Notes under the pieces: generated by a model | What the model saw: the letters and a program-made list of their open reading frames with translations, nothing else | The model's database searches: none | Told to the model about the DNA's origin: nothing | NCBI GenBank assembly: GCA_031279395.1 | Contig: JAITIO010000037.1 | Coordinates: 1 to 6,263 of the forward strand | Origin: Puniceicoccales bacterium | GTDB lineage: Bacteria > Verrucomicrobiota > Verrucomicrobiia > Opitutales > JAIRKQ01 | DNA length: 6,263 bases | Reading direction: 5' to 3' | Shown: positions 1-5,855 of the stretch, piece after piece | How the letters are laid out: every line of letters begins with the position of its first letter | Numbering within the stretch: the first letter of the stretch is position 1 | Made by a program: the position numbers and the translations under genes

Positions 1-1054
1 CTCAAAATCACCACAATCCCGCATGCCAAGCCACCAAATAGCTGCAAAGTCCTCAGCGTCCGGTGGGATGACTCGTAGCAGGCATATCTTTTCTCAAGTA
101 ATGCCACGTCTTTTCCCATCCGACCTATGAGTTTTTCCTTCCTCGCCTTCAACACCATGGCTTCCTTCACCAGCCGATTTACACCTTCCTCGTCCATGTG
201 ATTCGCCAGTATCATCTCGTTGCAGTCGGGCAGCCCTACCAACTCCAGACATCCGTCCAGGGCTTTCTGCCCAACTTCTCTGTTCCTTAAATTGTCGTTT
301 GCCAACTTGCCATTCTCGGACCCACGATTCTCCTTTTCGGGTCTGCAACTCCCACTATCGTCGTAATTGCCAACATCGCGGTTCCCCAGCTTGCGATTTT
401 CCATTCCAGGTTTGCAACTTTCGGATTCGTAACCGTAATTGCGCAGCCTGCGATTTCCCAGCATACCATTGCCGAATTTGCAACTTCCTACCTCAGCTTT
501 ATGGTTCCCCGGCTTGCCATTCCTAAACCTGCGATTTGCTAACTTACCATTTCCGGGTTCGCAATTTCCCATTCCGAGTTTTCCATCCCCCGAACCGTGA
601 TTCTCTGTTTTAGGTTCGTAATCGCTTGAATCGTGACTTCCAAGCCTATCACTCCCGGACTTGCCATTTACCGGTTTGTAATTTCCGGGTTTACAACTTC
701 CCGAATTGCAATTCTCCGTTTCAGGTTCGCATTTGCCCGGCTTGCAGCCTCCAAGACCACTGCTTTCCGTTGGTCACTCCTGCAGTCGTAGTTATCATGG
801 TTATCGTAGTTATTCCTCCCGACCCACAGCAGGATCTGCAAATAGTCGTACAATTTGCCGTTTATGTCCCTTAACTCTGCACTCTGCCCGCTGAGCGTCC
901 TCGGCGGCAATCCTCCGCCGCCCATCGCCCCGCAACCCCCGCACAGCATCACACCCACCATGCTTCCCATCAACAGGATGCCTACCAAAATTCCCTTTAT
1001 CCCTTTTGCCCTCTTTGTCTGCCTTCTCTTTTCTTCACTTTCCCTATTTCCCAC
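1..1054 (-). CDS. Membrane-associated five-residue-repeat protein, frameshifted and cut by the window edge
   Basis: I do not recognise a family. Translation starts at GTG 1054-1052, preceded by a GAGGG ribosome-binding site (1063-1067, 8 bases away), and runs about 96 codons in one frame: a basic start (residues 1-20), a hydrophobic helix (about 21-40) ending in CGGC (Cys38, Cys41), a Gly/Pro stretch, then the first repeats. That frame stops at 668-670. The repeats and everything beyond continue in a second frame open from 773 to the left edge with no stop. The repeat register shows that exactly one base is missing near 767-769. Restored, the product has at least 351 residues: repeats at about 81-261, a charged helix-forming stretch rich in K, E, R and L (about 285-330), then a hydrophobic segment (LFGGLACGIVVIL) at the edge. 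Inference: an envelope protein with Cys-bearing repeats. Alternatives are a recent pseudogene, a phase-variable gene or a sequencing error. Base composition is clearly richer in G+C than in the neighbours. Confidence 0.7.
273..814 (-). repeat. Degenerate 15-bp tandem repeat encoding five-residue units
   Basis: On the plus strand the unit looks like GGTTTGCAATTTCCG (for example 673-687, 688-702, 703-717). Read on the minus strand it encodes G-N-x-K-P/L: GNCEP, GSCKP, GNYKP, GNGKL, GNRRL, GNHKA. I count about 33 units. Position 2 is nearly always N, S or D; position 3 is C, Y, G, R, H or D; position 5 is often P or L. Units are interrupted by 6-bp spacers (two residues such as ET, KT, GM, EV, ES, EK; on DNA at 403-408, 424-429, 490-495, 571-576, 607-612, 718-723) and one 3-bp spacer (355-357). 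A 111-bp higher-order offset links 592-627 to 703-738. All spacers keep the frame except a one-base loss near 768. Units have diverged considerably, so the array is not a recent expansion. Confidence 0.85.
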
Positions 1055-1062
1055 CAGGCTTT

Positions 1063-1067
1063 CCCTC
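1063..1067 (-). promoter_or_regulatory. Ribosome-binding site deciding the GTG start of the repeat protein
   Basis: On the minus strand GAGGG lies 8 bases before GTG 1054-1052. No ATG in this frame lies between the upstream in-frame TGA and the hydrophobic helix, so this GTG is the only sensible start that keeps the N-terminal basic segment. Confidence 0.55.
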
Positions 1068-1321
1068 TGTACCCTAGTGTACTCATCCCCTTTACTTTCT
1101 CAACGCTTTTCTGGCATGCTTTTCTCTTAGCCTTTTAACCCTTTTGCTATGAATTCTTTCTATGAATTTTTGCTTCTGTCCAGAAACAATTCCTTGGGAA
1201 AAAGAAATTTGGAAAGAGATTTATGGTTAATCTTTTTGAGGGAATATTGAGGGATTGTTCTTTGCTTGATGTTCGGCTTTGCACTTCCTCTATTGCCCGC
1301 AAGGCTTGAAATCATCGGTGG

Positions 1322-1406
1322 TGGTGCTCGGGGAGGGACTCGAACCCTCAAGCCGTTAGGCACCAGATCCTAAGTCTGGCGTGTTTGCCAATTTCACCAC
1401 TCGAGC
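1322..1406 (-). tRNA. tRNA-Leu (anticodon UAG)
   Basis: On the minus strand a class II tRNA folds from GCTCGAG (1406-1400) to discriminator A (1325), with CCA encoded at 1324-1322. The anticodon stem is CCAGA/TCTGG around loop CTTAGGA, giving anticodon UAG, which reads CUA leucine codons. The long variable arm (stem GCC/GGC) and the T arm GAGGG-TTCGAGT-CCCTC are typical of tRNA-Leu. The acceptor stem has one A-C mismatch at pair 6-67. It lies 47 bases downstream of ndk on the same strand, so it may be transcribed with it. Confidence 0.97.
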
Positions 1407-1429
1407 AATTGTGGAAATGATAAATCCTC

Positions 1430-1444
1430 TTGGAAAATTTCCAA
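1430..1444. repeat. 15-bp near-perfect palindrome between ndk and tRNA-Leu
   Basis: TTGGAAA and TTTCCAA flank a single A. It sits between the ndk stop and the tRNA. On the ndk-sense strand a run of T precedes the palindrome rather than following it, so it is not a standard intrinsic terminator. It could be an RNA processing hairpin or a protein-binding site. I see nothing that decides. Confidence 0.4.
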
Positions 1445-1453
1445 AAAAGGACG

Positions 1454-1852
1454 TCATTTGAAAAATCTTGCAATTTCTTCTTCAGCGGAATCTTTACTGT
1501 CCGAAGCATGGGCAATGTTGTGCGTCTTGTCTAGTCCAAAATCTCCACGGATGGTTCCAGCAGGTGCCTTTTGAGAATCGGTTGGTCCAAGAATATTTCT
1601 CATCCTTTCCACTGCATTTTCTCCTTCAAAAATCATCACCATGACAGGAGTAGAGATCATGAACTCTACAACTTCAGGGAAAAATGGCAAATGGGTCAAA
1701 TGGGCATAATGCTCCACGAGTATATCATCGTCCAATTGCATAATTTTGCACGCGATAGGATTTAGACCTGCGTTTTCTAACCTGGAAATAACCTTCCCCA
1801 CCAATTTCCTTTGCATGCAGTCAGGCTTTAAAATAATCAATGATTTTTCCAT
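1454..1852 (-). CDS. ndk: Nucleoside diphosphate kinase
   Basis: Cytosolic enzyme that moves the terminal phosphate of ATP to other (d)NDPs through a phosphohistidine, balancing NTP pools. The 132-residue product spans the whole single-domain fold, slightly short against the roughly 140 residues usual in bacteria. Visible family residues: Lys9 in LIILKPD, Tyr49 in EHYAHL, the FF pair at 57-58, Arg85, Thr91 in GPTD, Arg102 in GTIRGDF, Asn112, and the catalytic His115 in NIAHASDS. The usual Gly after the catalytic His is Ala116 here, a tolerated variant. The start ATG (1852-1850) follows AAGGA about 11 bases upstream, a loose spacing; no better start lies before the conserved Lys. It is divergent from the SulP gene and followed on the same strand by tRNA-Leu. 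Confidence 0.97.
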   Translation of the reverse strand: MEKSLIILKPDCMQRKLVGKVISRLENAGLNPIACKIMQLDDDILVEHYAHLTHLPFFPEVVEFMISTPVMVMIFEGENAVERMRNILGPTDSQKAPAGTIRGDFGLDKTHNIAHASDSKDSAEEEIARFFK

Positions 1853-2262
1853 AAAATTCTCATTCCTTGGTTTTGCAATTTCACTGTTCCTAAAACAAAA
1901 TTCTTCTGAGACAAAACAGGATATTACAAAATGGTGTTCACAAAAGTTTTATAACAGTTTCTTATGGAAAAATTTTGATGATAATTTTTGCTAAAATGTC
2001 TATATAATATTTACACCTATTCGGACAAAATGTCACTTTTATTTAAAAATAATATTTCCTAATTTCTTGTATTGGGCAATGTTTTTGATGCATGAACAGT
2101 AAAGTTTATGCCGGAGTTATATTTTTGATATTTTTAATTGTGTAAAATTTATAAAAAATGTTAAAATTTCATCAGTACTTGGAAATTTTGTAGTCCGAAA
2201 TGGGAAAATGGTTGACTAATTAGGCAATATGGAAGAGTACAGATAACAGTCACGGAAAGATT
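1853..2262. other. AT-rich divergent intergenic region (ndk / SulP)
   Basis: This 410-bp stretch separates the two divergent starts and is very poor in G+C, especially 1960-2170. No open frame here looks like a protein. It must carry the promoters for ndk (leftward) and the SulP operon (rightward). A plausible rightward promoter is listed separately; I found no convincing leftward -35/-10 pair. Confidence 0.7.
2125..2153 (+). promoter_or_regulatory. Candidate sigma-70-type promoter for the SulP-prepilin peptidase operon
   Basis: TTGATA (2125-2130), a 17-base spacer, then TTTATA (2148-2153), about 110 bases before the SulP start. Both hexamers are close to the bacterial consensus, but in DNA this AT-rich such matches arise by chance. 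A TTGACT at 2212-2217 is another -35-like hexamer without a good -10 partner. Confidence 0.3.
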
Positions 2263-3903
2263 ATGATAGCGGTAATTGAGGCCATACGTGTAGGATTATT
2301 TAGAAAAAATAATATCTTGAAGAATATTGTAGCCGGAATTGTTATAGCTATCATAACACTACCACTGTCAATGGCATTTGCCATTGCTTCTGGTGCGAAA
2401 CCGGAAGCTGGAATTTATACTTCCATAGTGGCCGTAATTGTCGTATCTCTATTCGGCGGTAGTAGGGTACAAATTTCGGGTCCTACGAGTGCATTTGTCG
2501 GCGTATTGCTAAGCATATCATCGAAATATGGCCCGGAGGGTCTGCAAATTGCTACGATAATGGCGGGTATTATTATACTTTTGCTGGGCATATTTAAATG
2601 TGGGCAAATAATAAAATTCATACCGGAACAGGTTATTGCAGGATTTACGGCAGGGATCGGAGTTAATATGTTAATCGGCCAGGTTCCAAATTTCTTTGGG
2701 CTGAAGTGTGGACATTTGCCGATCAACATATGCGACAAATTAAAAACCTTGGGCCAATCACTCGGCTCGCTAAATTTACCGACCACATGTTTAGCAATTG
2801 CATCCCTATTGATTATGGTAATAGTTTCAAAGACGTTCCTGCGAAAAATCCCGGCTCCCCTTGTTGCCCTGGTGTTTGGCATAATAATGCAGGCAACATT
2901 TCGCTTCGAAAGTGTAGACACCATCGGTTCTGTTTTTGGTGGACTTTCCAATAGGCTACCATCCTTCACCCCTGTCCCAGCACCATCATTCGATGTCGTC
3001 CAAAAATTGCTAGCACCGGCATTTGCCATTGCCATGTTGGGAGCAATAGAATCGCTCCTATGTGCTGTCATAGCAGATAGTGTAGCCGGTACTAAGCATT
3101 CGTCAAACCAGGAATTGATCGGCCATGGGATAGCCAACATGGTAAGCCCAATGTTTGGAGGCATCGCAACCACAGGTTCCATTGCCCGTACCATCGCAAG
3201 TGTCAAAATGGGAGGAAATTGTCCGATTGCGGGACTGGTGAGTGCGCTTGTTTTATGCTTCATCCTGTGCCTATTGTCGCCGTTGGCAAAATTTGTACCG
3301 CTATCTTCCCTAGCTGCCATATTGTTTGTCGTAGCGTTCCGAATGATCAATCACAGGCACGTATATAATTTGCTGGTATATGCTCCCAGGAGTGACGCAA
3401 TTATTCTCATTCTCACGTTTGGGTTGACATTGTTTTGCGGCATAGTAATGGCGGTTAATGTTGGTGTTGTGCTATCTGCGTTATTGCTAATGAATAGGAT
3501 GGCTGGTAGTAGCCACATTGACCGAGTGAGTAAGAAAAAATATCTTGACTATGACTTTTCCCAAGTGCCAGTCGGAATAGCGATATATTCCATATCAGGC
3601 CCCATATTTTTTGGGATGATTGATAAATTTTCCAATACGTTTTCGTCCCTAGGGAAAGATGATCGGATAATAATTTTGCGTATGTTTGATGTTCCATTCA
3701 TCGACGCCACAGGGCTAGAAAATTTACACCTGATCATCTCTTCTTTTAGGAAACGGGGAATCTTTATCATGTTGAGTGAAGCAAATAGGGCAGTTATGGA
3801 AAAACTAAAACGTTCTTATATGAAAAAAAGTCCAATAATTAAAATGGCTGACAAATCTATCATTGAAATACTAGATGTCGCCAGTAAAATGCTGAATCAG
3901 TGA
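2263..3903 (+). CDS. SulP-family anion transporter with STAS domain
   Basis: Inner-membrane carrier of the SulP/SLC26 family, whose bacterial members move sulfate, bicarbonate or C4-dicarboxylates by proton or sodium symport. The 546 residues match full length. Residues about 15-412 form the multi-span transport domain. Family signatures are LPLSMAFAIASG (33-44), GGSRVQISGPTSAFVG (65-80), AIESLLCAVIADSVAG (261-276), and NQELIGHGIANMVSPMFGG followed by TTGSIART (282-310). A C-terminal cytoplasmic STAS domain (about 430-545) carries DVPFIDATG (476-484), with Thr at the place where anti-sigma antagonists have a phosphorylated Ser. The substrate cannot be read from sequence; early motifs resemble both sulfate and BicA-like bicarbonate carriers. 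The ATG is preceded by GGAAAG (2254-2259). The stop is followed after one base by the next gene's ATG. Confidence 0.95.
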   Translation: MIAVIEAIRVGLFRKNNILKNIVAGIVIAIITLPLSMAFAIASGAKPEAGIYTSIVAVIVVSLFGGSRVQISGPTSAFVGVLLSISSKYGPEGLQIATIMAGIIILLLGIFKCGQIIKFIPEQVIAGFTAGIGVNMLIGQVPNFFGLKCGHLPINICDKLKTLGQSLGSLNLPTTCLAIASLLIMVIVSKTFLRKIPAPLVALVFGIIMQATFRFESVDTIGSVFGGLSNRLPSFTPVPAPSFDVVQKLLAPAFAIAMLGAIESLLCAVIADSVAGTKHSSNQELIGHGIANMVSPMFGGIATTGSIARTIASVKMGGNCPIAGLVSALVLCFILCLLSPLAKFVPLSSLAAILFVVAFRMINHRHVYNLLVYAPRSDAIILILTFGLTLFCGIVMAVNVGVVLSALLLMNRMAGSSHIDRVSKKKYLDYDFSQVPVGIAIYSISGPIFFGMIDKFSNTFSSLGKDDRIIILRMFDVPFIDATGLENLHLIISSFRKRGIFIMLSEANRAVMEKLKRSYMKKSPIIKMADKSIIEILDVASKMLNQ

Positions 3904-3904
3904 T

Positions 3905-4693
3905 ATGTTTTCGATTTTTATCTTTGTCATAGGTGCGTGTATTGGTAGTTTTTTAAATGTTTGCATATATAGAATTCCCAGTGGGGAATCTATCATTTTT
4001 CCCCATTCGCGGTGTAGGTGTGGAGCTCAAATCCCTTGGTATCTGAACATTCCTCTCCTGTCATGGTTATTTTTAAGAGGCAAAGCCCACTGTTGTGGAC
4101 GTAGTATTCCTGCAAGATATTTTATCGTTGAATTTTTAACCGCCACTTTGTTTGTAATGGTGTTCGCTATGTCCGATTCACTGTCGAATTTTATTATAGG
4201 TAGCGGATTTTGTTCTTTGCTTTTAGTCATTGCATTCATCGACATAGACACCATGGAAATTTACGACATAATGTCGGTGGGAGGAATGTTTATTGGTTTT
4301 GTCATTTCTTTGTTCTTTCCCGAATGGCACGATGAACAATTGGGCATATCTTCCTTAATCAAAAGTTTGAGCGGTGCATGTTTGGGAAGCGGATTAATAT
4401 TTTGGATAGCAGTAATAGGGGAAATGATGTTTAAAAGAGAAGCCATTGGGAGTGGTGACGTAAAATTATTGGGGACCATAGGCGCATTTCTTGGATGGAA
4501 GGGATGTTTATTTTCCATATTCGGCGGTTGCCTTATCTCTACCCTCATTTTTTTGCCATTACTGCTGATATGGAAACTAATAAAGACTAAAACTTTTACC
4601 ATACCCCGGGAAATTCCATTTGCTCCAATACTGGTAATCGGAAGCATCACTTATGTTCTATACGGCCAAAATCTATTGGGAATGCTATTTTAA
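3905..4693 (+). CDS. Type IV prepilin peptidase / N-methyltransferase (PilD/GspO family)
   Basis: Polytopic inner-membrane aspartic protease that cuts the leader of type IV pilins or type II secretion pseudopilins and usually methylates the new N-terminus. The 262 residues include GSFLNVCIYRIP (14-25), the cytoplasmic cysteine region (about 35-72, with WYLNIPLLSWLFLRG at its centre), FIDIDTMEIYD with candidate catalytic Asp113, and GSGDVKLLGTIGAFLG with Asp185 in the GxGD motif. About seven or eight hydrophobic spans follow. Odd points: the two CxxC pairs of the bifunctional enzymes appear here as CRC (Cys37, Cys39) and CC (Cys63, Cys64), and the usual Pro of the first Asp motif is Tyr120. 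The start overlaps no SulP codon but sits in TGATATG (stop, one base, start) with no clear own ribosome site, so translational coupling is likely. No pilin or secretion genes are in view. Confidence 0.94.
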   Translation: MFSIFIFVIGACIGSFLNVCIYRIPSGESIIFPHSRCRCGAQIPWYLNIPLLSWLFLRGKAHCCGRSIPARYFIVEFLTATLFVMVFAMSDSLSNFIIGSGFCSLLLVIAFIDIDTMEIYDIMSVGGMFIGFVISLFFPEWHDEQLGISSLIKSLSGACLGSGLIFWIAVIGEMMFKREAIGSGDVKLLGTIGAFLGWKGCLFSIFGGCLISTLIFLPLLLIWKLIKTKTFTIPREIPFAPILVIGSITYVLYGQNLLGMLF

Positions 4694-5037
4694 CATTTCT
4701 CATCCAAATACCACGTTTTTATTCACTTCATAAGCCTTCCCCAAGTTGAGCCATAGTTAAGTTATGGTCATCTCGCTTGACGAAAACATATGAAAAGATA
4801 GCAGTCAAGAACAAATATACTATCCACCAAATGCCATTTTCGAGTACAATAACCATAATAGCACATCCCTGTTCATATGTAATATATTCTGCCGTGCGAT
4901 ACCGTCAGTCTACGATCATGTCTGTCCATATTCAATTCCATAATTCTTTCCACATTTTGCCGACGCAAGTAGGATGTTGGAAAAATCATTGACAAGATAG
5001 TAGGTACATGCAGTTTGCTTTGTCATTGTCTGCGAGT
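4694..5037. other. Intergenic region, prepilin peptidase to tRNA-Gly
   Basis: I see no believable gene in these 344 bp. A weak hairpin (CCATA 4751-4755, TATGG 4763-4767) lies about 60 bases after the peptidase stop but has no T run, so it is not a clear terminator. A 14-base stretch at 4825-4838 (CACCAAATGCCATT) recurs in the same orientation at 5415-5428. TTGACA at 4989-4994 is a good -35 hexamer placed for tRNA-Gly, but the sequence 17 bases on (AGTTTG) is a poor -10. Confidence 0.6.
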
Positions 5038-5113
5038 GCGAGCGTAGCTTAGTTGGTAGAGCACCACTTTCCCAAAGTGGATGTCGAGGGTTCAAGTCCC
5101 TTCGCTCGCTCCA
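5038..5113 (+). tRNA. tRNA-Gly (anticodon CCC)
   Basis: A 76-base cloverleaf: acceptor GCGAGCG/CGCTCGC fully paired, D stem GCTT/GAGC, anticodon stem CCACT/AGTGG with loop TTCCCAA (anticodon CCC, reads GGG), T arm GAGGG-TTCAAGT-CCCTT, discriminator T at 5110 and encoded CCA at 5111-5113. The U discriminator is the usual glycine identity element. It stands alone, with no other tRNA beside it. Confidence 0.97.
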
Positions 5114-5193
5114 AACCCTCATAGAAATTGCTGGCATTTTGTTCAATAAGTTACGGCGGATTGCAATGGTACTTTGTCCAGTGTAAGCCCCCA

Positions 5194-5230
5194 TAAATTA
5201 AAATAAAAGAGGAAAGAACAGGCGTTCCTC
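5194..5230 (-). terminator. Probable rho-independent terminator, minus strand
   Basis: On the minus strand GAGGAA (5230-5225) pairs with TTCCTC (5214-5209) around a 10-base loop, followed directly by a T-rich tail (TTTTATTTTAATTT, 5208-5195). An alternative inner stem GAAC/GTTC (5216-5219 with 5224-5227) is also possible. No confident minus-strand gene ends here. The nearest upstream one is the ferredoxin, about 630 bases away. Confidence 0.45.
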
Positions 5231-5425
5231 CCTTCGTCAGCTTTTGCAAAATTTTGGCAAAAACTCTTCCTTTGCTTCATCGGCTGAGGCGGTTGTAAGA
5301 CGCCTTGGACGTAAGTCTGGCAACCCATCATTTACTGTTTTTTAACAAAGTTTAATATTTCTTTATTCAAGCGTGATTTTTCTTGCTCATATGTTTCCTT
5401 TTTCTTTTAAACGTCACCAAATGCC

Positions 5426-5442
5426 ATTGCCAAATTATTGCC
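5426..5442 (+). repeat. 17-bp dispersed element, copy 1
   Basis: ATTGCCAAATTATTGCC, which contains ATTGCC twice, 11 bases apart (about one helix turn). The exact reverse complement occurs at 6221-6237. This copy lies in the gene-poor region 3' of the ferredoxin. Confidence 0.6.
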
Positions 5443-5624
5443 GAAAGATCAACGAATTCTGCCATGTTAGATGGCAGACAAGCAATATCTTGAACTAAGC
5501 AAATAATCCGATGTGTTGCTACTTTTTTTGCAAAAAATATCCCAATGCAAATCATAGCCATGAAATATGCCAATGCCGCTTAGAGAAAAAATCGGAACTG
5601 AAAGATTTCATTATCTCAATAAGG

Positions 5625-5640
5625 GGGTAAAATTTTACCC
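5625..5640. promoter_or_regulatory. Perfect 16-bp palindrome
   Basis: GGGTAAAATTTTACCC is fully self-complementary. A palindrome of this length is a typical shape for a dimeric repressor's site or a tight hairpin. It lies about 215 bases beyond the ferredoxin stop, with no convincing start codon close by on either strand, so its target is unclear. Confidence 0.4.
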
Positions 5641-5855
5641 ACCTAAATGGGCATGAATAAACTGCTGATGAATTGGTATGGTGCCACGGGGCAATCATAG
5701 GTACGATTATCCAAACAATTCGAGATAGGTTGCGAATCTACCTAAGTCATCATGAATGCATGAGTTGAAACATGGCGGTAAAATCAAGGCCAGCCCTCAA
5801 AAACAAGGTGGAATTTGGTGCTTAATAGCGTAAAAATTCGCCATCGGGCAAGAAA

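Larger units (their letters stand above)
5114..5855. other. Gene-poor region with several hairpins and repeats
   Basis: These 742 bp lie between tRNA-Gly and the 3' end of the ferredoxin gene. Minus-strand open frames exist (for example 5367-5573, about 64-68 codons, and 5143-5331), but neither has a recognisable motif or ribosome site, and the second runs through a terminator-like hairpin. Structures present: the hairpin at 5209-5230, a TTTTGC/GCAAAA dyad at 5242-5262, AGGCG/CGCCT at 5287-5305, a 17-bp element at 5426-5442, a partial copy of the ferredoxin start region at 5552-5573, a 16-bp palindrome at 5625-5640, and ATTCGCCATC repeated at 5836-5845 and 5858-5867. It may carry a non-coding RNA on the minus strand; this is inference. 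Confidence 0.5.

Noticed and set aside
94..348. An 84-codon minus-strand open frame
   Set aside because: It lies out of frame inside the repeat protein's C-terminal region, where the frame open from 773 to 1 gives a more natural protein.
287..670. The minus-strand frame reading EIANP-type repeats
   Set aside because: It continues the N-terminal frame but meets stops at 668-670, 539-541 and 488-490. The alternative frame is open throughout and joins a real C-terminus.
273..814. A CRISPR array
   Set aside because: Units are 15 bp, degenerate and contiguous or split by 3-6 bp. There are no unique 25-40 bp spacers, and the units encode a periodic peptide.
299..874. Plus-strand open frames with CNF/CDF-type repeats (299-526, 626-874)
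   Set aside because: They are the antisense reading of the 15-bp repeats, broken by stops at 524-526 and 611-613, and have no sensible N-terminus.
1160..1363. A 67-codon minus-strand open frame overlapping tRNA-Leu
   Set aside because: Its start (NGLRVRVPPRAPP) is the familiar translation of a tRNA 3' half, not a protein.
2415..3350. A 311-codon open frame antisense to the SulP gene
   Set aside because: It mirrors the codon structure of a convincing transporter on the other strand and shows no family motif of its own.
4777..4992. A 71-codon plus-strand open frame after the prepilin peptidase
   Set aside because: It starts at TTG without a ribosome site, and its composition looks like translated AT-rich spacer.
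4916..5194. A 92-codon minus-strand open frame across tRNA-Gly
   Set aside because: It contains the well-known antisense tRNA translation (SERRDLNPRHPLWES). The tRNA explains the conservation.
5038..5240. tRNA-Gly as an integration site with an attachment repeat nearby
   Set aside because: Only TCCCTTCG of the tRNA end recurs (about 5228-5236), too short for an attachment site, and no integrase is present.
5367..5573. A possible small minus-strand gene of about 64-68 residues with a hydrophobic N-terminus
   Set aside because: There is no ribosome site, no motif and no recognisable family. It would fit between the ferredoxin and the terminator-like hairpin, but that is too little to call it.
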